Shown: piece by piece, positions 5,184 to 12,868 of the stretch | Numbering within the stretch: the first letter of the stretch is position 1 | Layout: every line of letters starts with the position of its first letter | Assembly (NCBI GenBank): GCA_036568605.1 | Contig: DATCSE010000025.1 | Coordinates: forward strand, 1-19,101 | From: DATCSE01 sp036568605 | GTDB taxonomy: Bacteria > Pseudomonadota > Gammaproteobacteria > Burkholderiales > Burkholderiaceae_C | DNA: 19,101 bases | Direction of reading: 5' to 3' | Notes under the pieces: generated by a model | Databases searched by the model: none | What the model was told of the DNA's origin: nothing | Seen by the model: the letters and a program-made list of their open reading frames with translations, nothing else | Translations under genes and position numbers: made by a program

Positions 5184-7562
5184 GTGCTGCGCAAGAAATC
5201 ACATCGCACCGTCCTGCGCCGATCGGCGGCCCAGGCCCACACCGTCGCATCGGCCGTCACGTCGACGCCGCGCCTGCTGCCGCTGGGCGCCTTGGCCGCG
5301 GGCTTCGGGCTGCTGCAGGTCCCGGCGCTCGCCCAGACCGCGCCCAAGCCCGCTGCGCCGGCTTCGGCTGCTTCGGCACCGGCCGCGACGGCCGCCGAGA
5401 AGAAGGAGGCGACGCTGACACCGGTGTCGGTCAAGGCCAAGGCCGAGAGCGATGCGACCTCGGTGCGCGCGACCACCACGACGATCGGCAAAGGCACGCA
5501 GGAGCTGCGCGACATCCCGCAGTCGGTGACCGTCGTCACCGAGAAGCTGATCGAGGATCGCCGCGTCGACACGCTGAAGGAAGCGCTGCACAACACCGCC
5601 GGCGTCACCTTCATGGCGGCCGAGGGCGGCGAAGAGGACATCCGGCTGCGCGGCTTCTCGTTGACCGCCAGCGGCGACATCTACATCGACGGCATGCGCG
5701 ACCCGGCGTTCTACGAGCGCGATACCTTCTCGTTCGACCGCGTCGAGCTGCTGCGCGGATCGGCCTCGATGCTGTTCGGCCGCGGCTCGACCGGCGGCGT
5801 CGTCAACCAGGTCAGCAAGGTGCCGTTCCTGAACGACGCGACCGAGGTGAACTGGACCTTGGGAAGCCACTCGTACATGCGCCTGACCGGCGACTTCAAC
5901 CTGAAGCTCGGCGAGAAGACCGCGCTGCGCATGAACGTGATGAAGACCGACGCCGACAACAACGGCGCCGGCAGCAAGATCGACAAGCAGGGCATCGCGC
6001 CGACGCTGCGCTGGGGCATCGGCACGAACGACGAGTTCATGGTCGGCTTCTATGCCCTCGAGAACAACAACGGCATCAACTACGGGCTGCCCTACCTGCG
6101 CCGCAACGGCGCACTCGCGACGTCGGATTCGAACCCCGCCGGCCTGATCGAGGGCCTGGATCCGAAGAATTACTACGGCGCCGCCAGCGACTACAACAAG
6201 GGCAGCGCGACCTACGGTACCTTCAATCACGTGCACCGCTTCGGCGACGGCGGCATCCTGAAGACCGCGGTGCGCCACGGCACCTATGACCGCGACCAGC
6301 GCGCCAGCACGATCCGCTTCTGCATCGCACCGACCTGCGCCGGCTTCGCGACGCAGCCGGGCACCGAGGGGGCGGTCCTGCTGAGCGATGCGACACCGTT
6401 GACCCGCGGCACCAACAACAAGGTGCAGGACATGACGGTCACATACGTTCAGAGCGACTACAGCAACCGCTTCGACTGGTTCGGAAAGAAGCACGAGATG
6501 CTCACCGGGATCGACCTGGCGCGTGAGGAATTCCACAACTACACGCTCGCGCTGCCGAGCGGGGTCACGCTGGACAAGAACACGCCACGCACCACGATCG
6601 GCACGCCTGACGACGGCACCGGCTGGGTCGACGAATCGCAGCGCAGCAAGGTGCTGAACCGCGAGTTCACCGCGAAGGCGATCGGCGTCTACGCGCAGGA
6701 CCTGGTCGAGGTCGCGACGGGCTGGAAGGTGCTCGCCGGCCTGCGCTGGGACCGCTTCTCCGGCGACTACGTCAGCCCCGGCAGCACGACGTTCCCGCAG
6801 GCCTCGCGCTCCGACTCGCTGTGGAGTCACCGCGTCGGCGTGCTGTATCAGCCGAACGATTCGATGTCGTTCTATGCGTCGCACGGCACCTCGTTCAACA
6901 CCTCGGGCGAGCTCTACAACTACGACGCGCCGGGCAGCAACACGCCGCCGGAGAAGAGCCGCAACATCGAGATCGGCGCCAAGATCGATTGGTTCGGCGG
7001 CAACCTGTCGACCCGCGTCTCGGCGTTCCACTCGACCAAGTACAACGAGCGCAACCGCGATTCGCCGGCCGGCACGCCCATCGACGACTACCTGCTGTCC
7101 GGCAAGCGCCACGCCGCCGGCCTCGAGCTCGACCTCGCCGGGCGTATCACGCCGGCGTGGGAGGTCTACGGCTCGTATGCGTGGATCCCGGCCGCGAAGA
7201 TCGACGCGGGCAACACGGACGGCACGACGCTGACCGGCGAGCGGGTCGGTGACCGCCCGTCGCTGACCCCGCGCCACAGCGGCACGATCTGGTCGACCTA
7301 CCAGCTCACGCCGCAATGGCGCTTCGGCGGCGGTCTGAACGCGCGCAGCTCGCAAACGCCTAACCGCAACCCGGCCGGCATCGTCGCGCCGCACTACGTC
7401 ACCGGCGACCTGCTGGCCGAGTACACGTACAGTGACGCGGTCTCGTTCAAGCTCAACGTCAACAACGTGACCAACAAGCTGTATGCCGATTCGCTCTATA
7501 CCGGGCATTACATTCCCGGCGCCGGGCGGATGGTGTACCTGACGATGACCGGGCGCTTCTGA
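5184..7562 (+). CDS. fiu: TonB-dependent catecholate siderophore receptor, Fiu-like
   Basis: This outer-membrane receptor of 792 aa imports ferric siderophores, most likely catechol type or their breakdown products. A long basic n-region precedes the hydrophobic core, with probable signal cleavage after ALA (residue 50). A TonB-box-like segment lies near 76-83 (ATLTPVSV). The plug domain (about 106-212) has DIPQSVTVVT, IRLRGFSL, DIYIDGMRDP and RVELLRGSASMLFGRGSTGGVVNQVSK, the classic siderophore-receptor signature. The barrel follows, with a loop Cys pair (FCIAPTC), and ends in GRF with a terminal Phe as expected for outer-membrane insertion. The neighbours tonB-exbB-exbD upstream and piuC 40 bases downstream support a Fiu/PiuA-type role. 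The exact ligand cannot be read from sequence. Confidence 0.92.
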   Translation: MLRKKSHRTVLRRSAAQAHTVASAVTSTPRLLPLGALAAGFGLLQVPALAQTAPKPAAPASAASAPAATAAEKKEATLTPVSVKAKAESDATSVRATTTTIGKGTQELRDIPQSVTVVTEKLIEDRRVDTLKEALHNTAGVTFMAAEGGEEDIRLRGFSLTASGDIYIDGMRDPAFYERDTFSFDRVELLRGSASMLFGRGSTGGVVNQVSKVPFLNDATEVNWTLGSHSYMRLTGDFNLKLGEKTALRMNVMKTDADNNGAGSKIDKQGIAPTLRWGIGTNDEFMVGFYALENNNGINYGLPYLRRNGALATSDSNPAGLIEGLDPKNYYGAASDYNKGSATYGTFNHVHRFGDGGILKTAVRHGTYDRDQRASTIRFCIAPTCAGFATQPGTEGAVLLSDATPLTRGTNNKVQDMTVTYVQSDYSNRFDWFGKKHEMLTGIDLAREEFHNYTLALPSGVTLDKNTPRTTIGTPDDGTGWVDESQRSKVLNREFTAKAIGVYAQDLVEVATGWKVLAGLRWDRFSGDYVSPGSTTFPQASRSDSLWSHRVGVLYQPNDSMSFYASHGTSFNTSGELYNYDAPGSNTPPEKSRNIEIGAKIDWFGGNLSTRVSAFHSTKYNERNRDSPAGTPIDDYLLSGKRHAAGLELDLAGRITPAWEVYGSYAWIPAAKIDAGNTDGTTLTGERVGDRPSLTPRHSGTIWSTYQLTPQWRFGGGLNARSSQTPNRNPAGIVAPHYVTGDLLAEYTYSDAVSFKLNVNNVTNKLYADSLYTGHYIPGAGRMVYLTMTGRF

Positions 7563-7602
7563 CGTTCCGTTCCGCGTTCGACACCACAGCAAAGCCGCCG
7601 CC

Positions 7603-8292
7603 ATGCTGCTCCACATCCGAGACGTCCTGACCCCTGCCGAGCTGCGCGAGGCGCGCGCGATCCTCGCGTCGGCGCCGTGGGGCGACGGCCGCGTCACCGC
7701 CGGCGTGCAGTCGGCCCAGGCGAAGAACAACCAGCAGTTGCCGCAGGACGCGTTCGAGACCCGGGCGCTGCAGCAGATCGTGCTGACCGGGCTGAACCGG
7801 CACGCCACCTTCTTCTCGGCCGCACTGCCCAAGCGCGTGTTCCCGCCGCTGTTCAACCGCTACGGCGGCGCGGCCAACACGTTCGGCAACCACGTCGACA
7901 ACGCGGTGCGGTTCATCCCCGGCACGCAGGGCGAGCGGGTGCGCACCGACGTCAGCTGCACGCTGTTCCTGGCCGAGCCGCACGAATACGACGGCGGCGA
8001 GCTGGTCGTCGAGGACACGTACGGCGCGCAGCGCGTCAAGCTGGCCGCCGGCGACATGGTGCTGTACCCCGGCACCAGCGTGCACCGGGTCGAACCGGTG
8101 ACGCGCGGCTTCCGGCTCGCGAGCTTCTTCTGGATCGAGAGCATGGTGCGCAGCGACGAGCAGCGCCGCCTGCTGTTCGAGATGGACGCGCACCTGATGC
8201 GGCTGCGCGCCCAGGTCGGCGAAACCGATCCGGCCGTGATCGGTCTCACCGGCACTTATCACAACCTGCTGCGGATGTGGGCCGACAGCTGA
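7603..8292 (+). CDS. piuC: PKHD-type Fe(II)/2-oxoglutarate-dependent hydroxylase (PiuC/YbiX)
   Basis: The 229-aa length is typical for the YbiX/PiuC family. The facial triad appears as H97 and D99 (NHVDNAVRF) and H161 (GTSVHRVEPV), with R171 in RGFRLAS positioned to bind 2-oxoglutarate. YNGGEL-like DGGELVVEDTYG (131-142) and the C-terminal helical segment with YHNLLRMWA (219-227) also match the family. These cytoplasmic oxygenases accompany Fiu/PiuA receptors and are Fur-regulated. Their substrate is unproven; hydroxylation linked to siderophore use is inferred. The gene begins 40 bases after the receptor stop, so it is probably co-transcribed. Its ribosome site is weak. Confidence 0.93.
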   Translation: MLLHIRDVLTPAELREARAILASAPWGDGRVTAGVQSAQAKNNQQLPQDAFETRALQQIVLTGLNRHATFFSAALPKRVFPPLFNRYGGAANTFGNHVDNAVRFIPGTQGERVRTDVSCTLFLAEPHEYDGGELVVEDTYGAQRVKLAAGDMVLYPGTSVHRVEPVTRGFRLASFFWIESMVRSDEQRRLLFEMDAHLMRLRAQVGETDPAVIGLTGTYHNLLRMWADS

Positions 8293-8366
8293 TTCGCTTG
8301 CGCGCGCTCTGCGTTGCTTCACGTTTCTCAACCCGACCAACCCGACCAACCGACGAAGGAGACCCC

Positions 8367-8645
8367 ATGACGACCACCACCCGCATCGCCGCCGCCGCGC
8401 TGCTCGCGTTCGCCGCGGCCGCCGCCCAGGCCCAGCACGCCGAGAAGTGCGAGCCCATCCCGAAGGAGGAGTGGAAGCCGCAGGCCGAGCTCGAGCGCAA
8501 GCTGACCGACATGGGCTGGAAGATCAGCCGCGTGAAGATCACCAACGGCTGCTACGAGGTCTACGGCCGCGACGAGAAGAACGCCAAGGTCGAGGTGTTC
8601 TTCCATCCGAAGACGTTCGAGCGTGTCGTCGCACCGGCCAAGTGA
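8367..8645 (+). CDS. Small secreted PepSY-like protein
   Basis: This 92-aa protein has a clear Sec signal peptide: a short polar start, then Ala-rich AAAALLAFAAAAAQAQ with likely cleavage near residue 22. The mature domain has the pattern KLTDMGWKISRVKITNGCYEVYGRDENAKVEVFFHPKTFE in outline, matching the PepSY-like (YpeB/PepSY) fold: one amphipathic helix followed by strands ending in a 'D-p-x-t-g'-type strand pair. Cys28 and Cys62 could form a periplasmic disulfide. AAGGAGA at 8356-8362 gives a strong ribosome site for ATG 8367. The next gene overlaps or closely follows it. PepSY-like proteins are often encoded beside membrane b-type cytochromes, and here the context suggests iron reduction. 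The family call is moderate and the partner role is inferred. Confidence 0.75.
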   Translation: MTTTTRIAAAALLAFAAAAAQAQHAEKCEPIPKEEWKPQAELERKLTDMGWKISRVKITNGCYEVYGRDEKNAKVEVFFHPKTFERVVAPAK

Positions 8646-9204
8646 GGTCTCGCCGGCGAGCGTGCCGGTCTGGGACCGCGTCGTGCGCCTTGCGCACTGG
8701 ACGCTGGTCGCCAGCGTCGCGCTCGCCTGGCTGAGCACGATCGCGGCGCTCGCCGCGATCGGCCCCTGGCACCAGCCGGTCGGCTATGTCGCGCTCGCTG
8801 CGGTGCTGCTGCGCGCGCTGTGGGGCATCGCCGGGCCGAGCCGCTACGCGCGCTTCGCGCAGTTCGTGCGCGCGCCGCGCGCGACCTGGGCTTACGCGCG
8901 CGACCTGCTCGCGCATCGCGAGCCGCGCTACCTCGGCCACAACCCGCTGGGCGCGTGGATGATCGTCGCGCTGATGGCCTGCGTGATCGGCCTCGCGCTG
9001 ACGGGCTGGCTCTACACGACCGATCGTTTCTGGGGCGACGAGACCGTCGAGACGGTCCACGAAGTGCTCGCGTGGACGCTGCTCGCGCTCGCGGCGCTGC
9101 ACATCGCGGGCGTCGCGTACACGAGTATTCGGCAGCGCGAGAACCTGGTTCGCGCGATGTTCGACGGCACGAAAGCGGCACCGCGCGGCCGCGACGTCGC
9201 GTGA
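8623..9204 (+). CDS. Cytochrome b561-type di-haem membrane protein
   Basis: This integral membrane cytochrome b (193 aa) has four predicted helices: about 20-42, 52-70, 110-130 and 145-166. Candidate haem-ligand histidines are H25 (VRLAHWTLVAS), H50 (PWHQPVGY), H146 (VHEVLAW) and H160 (LAALHIAGV). The segment YLGHNPLGAWMIVALM is typical of the bacterial cytochrome b561/YdhU-like family. GTG 8623 would overlap the PepSY gene by 23 bases; GTG 8662 (MPVWDRVVRLAHW) is an equally plausible start with a 16-base gap. Neither has a strong ribosome site. Following a siderophore receptor, PiuC and a periplasmic PepSY protein, it may reduce ferric iron or a ferric siderophore, which is inference. It is the last gene of the iron block. 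Confidence 0.85.
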   Translation: MSSHRPSEVSPASVPVWDRVVRLAHWTLVASVALAWLSTIAALAAIGPWHQPVGYVALAAVLLRALWGIAGPSRYARFAQFVRAPRATWAYARDLLAHREPRYLGHNPLGAWMIVALMACVIGLALTGWLYTTDRFWGDETVETVHEVLAWTLLALAALHIAGVAYTSIRQRENLVRAMFDGTKAAPRGRDVA

Positions 9205-9430
9205 CTCGCATGCGCCTCGGAGCCGCGCAAGGTCCTCCCAGGTGACGCCCGGGAGCGACAAAAGCGCATCTCTCCTCGGAAGAATGCGGCTTCTACGAGT
9301 GAAAACTGCTTCTCAATGCCCTAGGCAGGCATTACCATTCGCTCCGCACGGTGCTATGGAGAAATGAGAGTCCATGCGGCTCTCGCCCATCCCGGGCACA
9401 TCAACCACTCACTTGATGGAGAGAATCAAC
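9205..9430. other. Intergenic region upstream of the SWIB/H1-like gene
   Basis: These 226 bases contain no supportable gene. They are less GC-rich than the flanks around 9285-9345. A short inverted repeat AATGCC-7-GGCATT lies at 9315-9333, and a GGAGA ribosome site at 9418-9422 sits 8 bases before the ATG at 9431. A promoter for the next gene is expected here, but no hexamer pair is convincing. Confidence 0.6.
9315..9333. promoter_or_regulatory. Inverted repeat, possible operator or structure upstream of the SWIB/H1-like gene
   Basis: AATGCC (9315-9320) and GGCATT (9328-9333) form perfect 6-base arms around CTAGGCA. A regulator-binding role is possible but nothing else supports it. Confidence 0.3.
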
Positions 9431-9838
9431 ATGGCAACTGCGAAGAAAGCCCCCGCCAAAAAGGCGGCGGCGAAAAAGGCCCCGGCCAAGAAGGCGGCGC
9501 CCGCGAAAAAGGCCGCGGCCAAGAAGGCCCCGGCGAAGAAGGCGGCGCCGGCCAAGAAGGCCGCGGCGAAGAAGGCTCCGGCCAAGAAGCGCACCCCGAA
9601 CGCAGCGTTCATGAAGGCGATGACGCCGAGCGCCGCGCTCGCCGCGATCATCGGCAGCAAGCCGCTGCCGCGCACCGAGGTGACGAAGAAGGTCTGGGAA
9701 TACATCAAGGCCAACAAGCTGCAAGACGCGGCGAAGAAGACCATGATCAACGCCGACGCCAAGCTGAAGGAGATCTTCAAGAAGGCGCAGGTCTCGATGT
9801 TCGAGATGACCAAGCTGATCAACAACCACCTGAGCTGA
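9431..9838 (+). CDS. Histone H1-like Lys/Ala/Pro repeat tail fused to a SWIB/MDM2 domain
   Basis: The 135-aa product has two parts. Residues 4-53 are a strongly basic tail built from a 16-residue unit (AKKAAAKKAPAKKAAP) present about 2.8 times, resembling bacterial histone-H1-like proteins and eukaryotic H1 tails that bind DNA without sequence preference. Residues about 58-135 form a SWIB/MDM2 domain: LAAIIGSKPLPRTEVTKKVWEYIKANKLQD, NADAKLKEIFKK and SMFEMTKLINNHL. In eukaryotes this fold is a chromatin-remodelling module; in bacteria it is known in Chlamydia and many Burkholderiales, with a suspected nucleoid role. ATG 9431 has a GGAGA site; upstream in-frame ATGs lack one. The gene is monocistronic, with its own terminator at 9865-9895. 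Confidence 0.92.
   Translation: MATAKKAPAKKAAAKKAPAKKAAPAKKAAAKKAPAKKAAPAKKAAAKKAPAKKRTPNAAFMKAMTPSAALAAIIGSKPLPRTEVTKKVWEYIKANKLQDAAKKTMINADAKLKEIFKKAQVSMFEMTKLINNHLS
9455..9589 (+). repeat. In-frame tandem repeat, 48-bp period, about 2.8 copies
   Basis: The repeat encodes the Lys/Ala/Pro tail with exact 16-residue periodicity at protein level. Third codon positions vary between copies (AAA/AAG, GCC/GCG), so the copies are not freshly duplicated. Copy number could still vary between strains. Confidence 0.85.
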
Positions 9839-9864
9839 CACCAGCCAGGTCGGTCGAACGGAAC

Positions 9865-9895
9865 AAGCCGGTGCCTCGCACCGGCTTTTCTCTTT
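9865..9895 (+). terminator. Rho-independent terminator of the SWIB/H1-like gene
   Basis: A perfect 10-base stem AAGCCGGTGC / GCACCGGCTT with a 3-base loop CTC is followed by TTCTCTTT. It starts 27 bases after the stop codon. It also lies just past the minus-strand amidohydrolase stop (9917), so it may act in both directions. Confidence 0.9.
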
Positions 9896-9916
9896 CTGGG
9901 ACCGCATCTCCGGGCG

Positions 9917-10798
9917 CTAGGGGCGCGCGACGCCGAACAGCGCCGCCGCATTGCCCCACGCGATGCGCTGTGCCGTCTCGGCCGGCAACGCCCCCAGCCA
10001 GTAGCGGTACTGCGCCATCAAGCCCTCGTAGTCGCTCCAGCGCGCGTTGATCCAGGTGTCCGAGCCGATCATGAAGCGCTGCGGCCATTCGGCGAACAGC
10101 GCGGCCCACTCGGGCGCGAGCAGCCCGTCGGCGCCGGTCAGGCCGGGACGGTACGAGAGCTCGCCGTACAGGCTCGGATAGCGCTGCAGCAGCTCGCGCA
10201 CCCGCGCGATGCTCGCGCCGCCGATTCCGGTGTGCGCCCAGATCAGCGTCGTGCCCGGCGCGTGCGCCATCAGCAGGTCGATCGCCGCGTCGTCGACATG
10301 CGCGAGCACGGCCAGCCCGCGCGCCTTCGCCAGCCGCATCAGCTGGACCGCGACCGGCCCGTTCGCATTCGCGCTGTCGTACAGGTGGAACTCGCCGAGG
10401 CCGCGGTACGGCCCTGCCGCGGTGCCGCGCTCGAGTTCCTGCAGCACCATCGCGTGGATGGTCTCGTCCCGGAACCAGCCGGTGTAGTCGTCGCGGTTGC
10501 GGTACAGCCGCACGAACGGCACGACCGTGATGCCGGCCGCGGCAGCATGCGCAGCGGCCTCGGCGAGCTGCTTCGTGCCGTCGTTCGGCCGGCTGTTCGC
10601 GATGATCGCGCGCACGCCGCTGCGCTGCATGCGCGCGAACGCGTCGGCGATCGGATACGGCTGGAACGCTTCCTCGTTGTAGTGCAGGTGCGCATCGAAC
10701 AGCGGGCCGGCGTACGGCCCCGGCGCGGCGCGCACAGCGCGGGTCGACGGGGCCGCCGCGAAGGCGAGTGCGGCGGCGAGCACGGCGCGGCGCTGCAT
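9917..10798 (-). CDS. Exported amidohydrolase family protein (TIM-barrel metal hydrolase)
   Basis: The 293-aa protein begins with a signal sequence (MQRRAVLAAALAFAAAPSTRA) that includes an Arg pair but no full twin-arginine motif, so periplasmic location by Sec is likely. The mature part follows the amidohydrolase-2 layout: metal ligands HxH at 37-39 (FDAHLHYNEE), then GEFHLY, LAHVDD, LIWAHTGIGG and a late Asp in IGSDTW before the final helices ending WGNAAALFG. That last motif, 'GNA-x-x-L(F/Y)', is characteristic of the superfamily. The substrate is unknown. ATG 10798 lies 11 bases after the stop of the thioredoxin-fold gene upstream on the same strand, so the two are probably co-transcribed. 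Confidence 0.85.
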   Translation of the reverse strand: MQRRAVLAAALAFAAAPSTRAVRAAPGPYAGPLFDAHLHYNEEAFQPYPIADAFARMQRSGVRAIIANSRPNDGTKQLAEAAAHAAAAGITVVPFVRLYRNRDDYTGWFRDETIHAMVLQELERGTAAGPYRGLGEFHLYDSANANGPVAVQLMRLAKARGLAVLAHVDDAAIDLLMAHAPGTTLIWAHTGIGGASIARVRELLQRYPSLYGELSYRPGLTGADGLLAPEWAALFAEWPQRFMIGSDTWINARWSDYEGLMAQYRYWLGALPAETAQRIAWGNAAALFGVARP

Positions 10799-10809
10799 CG
10801 CACGCACCG

Positions 10810-11415
10810 TCAGCCGCGCTGCAGCCGCCGCTCGACGAAATCGAGCCGGTCCTGGCCCCAGAACATCTCGCCGTCGATCATGTAGGTCGGCGCGCCGAAC
10901 ACGCCGCTGGCGATCGCGCGCTCCGAGTCGGCCTCGTAGCGCTCGTGCACGGCCTGCGAATGCGCATCGTCGATCCGGCGTGCCGGCAGATGGGCCGCGG
11001 CGAGCAGCGCCGCGAGATGCGATTCGTCGGCGATGTTGCGCTCGTCGACCCAGACCGCGCGCAGCAGCGCGCCGGTGATCGCCATCGCGGCGTCGGCGCC
11101 GTCGTGCAGGTCGACCGCGATGATCAGCTTGGCCGCGTCGTCGCTTGCGACCGGGAAGTACTTCGGGTGCAGGTTCAGCGGCAGGTCCAGGAACTCGCTG
11201 AAGCGCTTCAGCTCGACCAGCCGGTACGCCTGGCGCTGCGGCGCACGCTTGGCCAGCGGCAGGCCGCCGGAGACCGGGAAGACCTTGCCGCCCAGGTCCA
11301 CCGGCAGCACGTTGACCGTCGCACCGTGCGCCTTCGCGATCGCCGCGAAGCGCGCGTGGCCGAGGTAGGTCCACGGGGACTGCGGGGTGAAGTAGTAATC
11401 GATGCTGATGCTCAC
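10810..11415 (-). CDS. DsbA-family protein, 2-hydroxychromene-2-carboxylate isomerase / kappa-GST type
   Basis: This 201-aa cytoplasmic protein opens with MSISIDYYFTPQSPWTYLG. Ser13 in the position of the catalytic Ser of HCCA isomerases and kappa-class glutathione transferases replaces the CxxC of true DsbA. The cis-Pro loop GVFGAPTYMIDGEMFWGQDRL (from 171) is diagnostic for the group, and the all-helical insertion lies between. These enzymes use glutathione to isomerise or conjugate aromatic breakdown products, but no aromatic-degradation genes are nearby, so the substrate is open. GTG 11415 is preceded by CAGGAGA at good spacing. The gene sits 44 bases after the ClC gene and 11 bases before the amidohydrolase, suggesting a shared transcript. 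Confidence 0.87.
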   Translation of the reverse strand: MSISIDYYFTPQSPWTYLGHARFAAIAKAHGATVNVLPVDLGGKVFPVSGGLPLAKRAPQRQAYRLVELKRFSEFLDLPLNLHPKYFPVASDDAAKLIIAVDLHDGADAAMAITGALLRAVWVDERNIADESHLAALLAAAHLPARRIDDAHSQAVHERYEADSERAIASGVFGAPTYMIDGEMFWGQDRLDFVERRLQRG

Positions 11416-11459
11416 GCCGGTCTCCTGGGGATGTGCGTGCGCCCATCGTAGCGACGGCT

Positions 11460-12818
11460 TCAGCGCTTCGCCGGCTCGCGGGTATCGGATGAAAGTGAGG
11501 GTGAGGGTGGCGGCGCCATCCAGCCGATGGCAAGCTGCTGGTACAGCTCCGGGCCGAAGGTCGCGCTGACGGTCTTCGAGAGGAACGCCGCGGCCATCAG
11601 GCTGATCACCATCTGGTGGCCGTCGACCATCTCCATCACGATGATCGCCGCGGTGATCGGAGACTGCGTGACCGCCGCGAGGAACGCCGCCATGCACAGC
11701 GCGATCCAGGCATGCGCGCTGACGGCGAGGCCGCTGTATTGCGCGAGGTCGTGGCCCAGCGCGGTGCCGACTGCAAGCGAGGGTGCGAACACCCCGCCCG
11801 GGATGCCGCTGAAGTAGGTCGCGACAGTGGCGAGGAAGCGCGTCAGCGGCGCGTGCCATTGCAGCGCGATCGTGCCGTCTATCGTCTGTGCCGCGCTCAG
11901 GTAGCCGCTGCCGAACGAACTGCCGCCGCTGGCCCAACCCAGCGTCGCGACAACCCCACCGCACGCGCCGGCGAACCAGACCGGATGCGCGCGGCGCCAG
12001 GCCCACAATCGCGCGTCGGGACGGCGCTGCGGCCACAGCAGCAGCCAGCTGAAGCCGCCGCCGAGCACGCCGCAGGCGATACCCGCGATCAGCGTCGGCA
12101 GCAGCACGGCGCGGCCGAGATCGGGAACGCTGAGTTGGCCGAAATAGGTGTAGTTGCCCTTCAGCGCGATCGCGACCAGGCCCGAGATGATGATCGTGCT
12201 GACCAGCACGCCGCTCGTGCGCGTCTCGAGCCGCCGGCCCAGCTCTTCGACCGCGAAGACGATGCCCGCCAGCGGCGTGTTGAACGCCGCCGCGATGCCG
12301 GCCGCGCCGCCGGCGAGGATCAGGTCCGACGAGCGGATCGCGCGGCTGTGCGGCAGGAAGCGCCCGGCCGCATGGACGATCGCCGCGGCGACCTGCACCG
12401 ACGGGCCTTCGCGCCCTGCCGAGAAGCCGCCGGTCAACGCGAGCGAGCCCAGCCCGATCTTGCCGAGCACGACTCGCCACGACAGCAGCGACCGCACGGT
12501 GGCCTCGCCGCCCGTGCTCAGGCGCGTCGCCGCCACGACCTGCGGGATGCCGCTGCCCGCCGCGCCCGGCACATAGCGGCGCGTCGCCCAGACGACCAGC
12601 ATGCCGATCGCCGGCGCTGCGATGAACGGCACCCAGGGCGAGTGGGCATGCAGCCGGAAGAACAGGCTCAGCGCCAGCTCGGCGAGGCTCGCAAAGCCGA
12701 CGACTGCGATCCCGGCAAGGCCGGCTGCCAGCCACAGCACGACGCGCACCTGCCAGCGCAGCCGCCAGCGCGCGTCGGCGCGCAACGCACGCAAAGGCGG
12801 CGGCGACGGCAGACGCAT
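11460..12818 (-). CDS. ClC-family chloride channel / H+-Cl- antiporter
   Basis: The 452-aa membrane protein has the ClC signatures in order: GSGIPQ (about 88-93), GREGPSVQ with the gating glutamate (about E137), FNTPLAGIVFAVEEL (about 180-193), and SGIPGGVFAPSLAVG (about 336-350). Near the C-terminus is a Tyr in GPELYQQ, at the expected place of the central chloride-coordinating Tyr. The second Glu of the EEL pair aligns with the internal proton glutamate of E. coli ClcA, so proton-coupled exchange is more likely than a passive channel. There is no C-terminal CBS pair. Such proteins support acid resistance or anion balance. ATG 12818 lies 50 bases downstream of the pal stop on the same strand. 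The Pro/Ser-rich C-terminal tail ends within repeat-like GGGTGAGGG sequence near 11495-11510. Confidence 0.93.
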   Translation of the reverse strand: MRLPSPPPLRALRADARWRLRWQVRVVLWLAAGLAGIAVVGFASLAELALSLFFRLHAHSPWVPFIAAPAIGMLVVWATRRYVPGAAGSGIPQVVAATRLSTGGEATVRSLLSWRVVLGKIGLGSLALTGGFSAGREGPSVQVAAAIVHAAGRFLPHSRAIRSSDLILAGGAAGIAAAFNTPLAGIVFAVEELGRRLETRTSGVLVSTIIISGLVAIALKGNYTYFGQLSVPDLGRAVLLPTLIAGIACGVLGGGFSWLLLWPQRRPDARLWAWRRAHPVWFAGACGGVVATLGWASGGSSFGSGYLSAAQTIDGTIALQWHAPLTRFLATVATYFSGIPGGVFAPSLAVGTALGHDLAQYSGLAVSAHAWIALCMAAFLAAVTQSPITAAIIVMEMVDGHQMVISLMAAAFLSKTVSATFGPELYQQLAIGWMAPPPSPSLSSDTREPAKR

Positions 12819-12868
12819 CGGTCAGTCCGTCGCGCGTGCGCCGTGGGCCTCGTAAGAAGGACCCCGCC

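Noticed and set aside
5199..7856. An 885-codon antisense open frame opposite the siderophore receptor
   Set aside because: Its composition is that of a mirror frame (Arg, Val, Ala, His-rich), it has no recognisable motif or ribosome site, and the plus-strand receptor is unambiguous.
8330..8351. Direct repeat AACCCGACC, about 2.4 copies, before the PepSY gene
   Set aside because: It is very short with low copy number and shows no regulator signature; it may be simple slippage.
9234..9253. CTCCC...GGGAG as terminator after the cytochrome gene
   Set aside because: The stem is only 5 bases with an 10-base loop and no T-run.
11490..11512. GTGAGGGTGAGGGTGG-like run at the end of the ClC gene as another palindrome copy
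   Set aside because: It shares only short GGGTGAGGG words with the repeat at 106-192, has no inverted arm, and explains the Pro/Ser tail equally well as ordinary coding.
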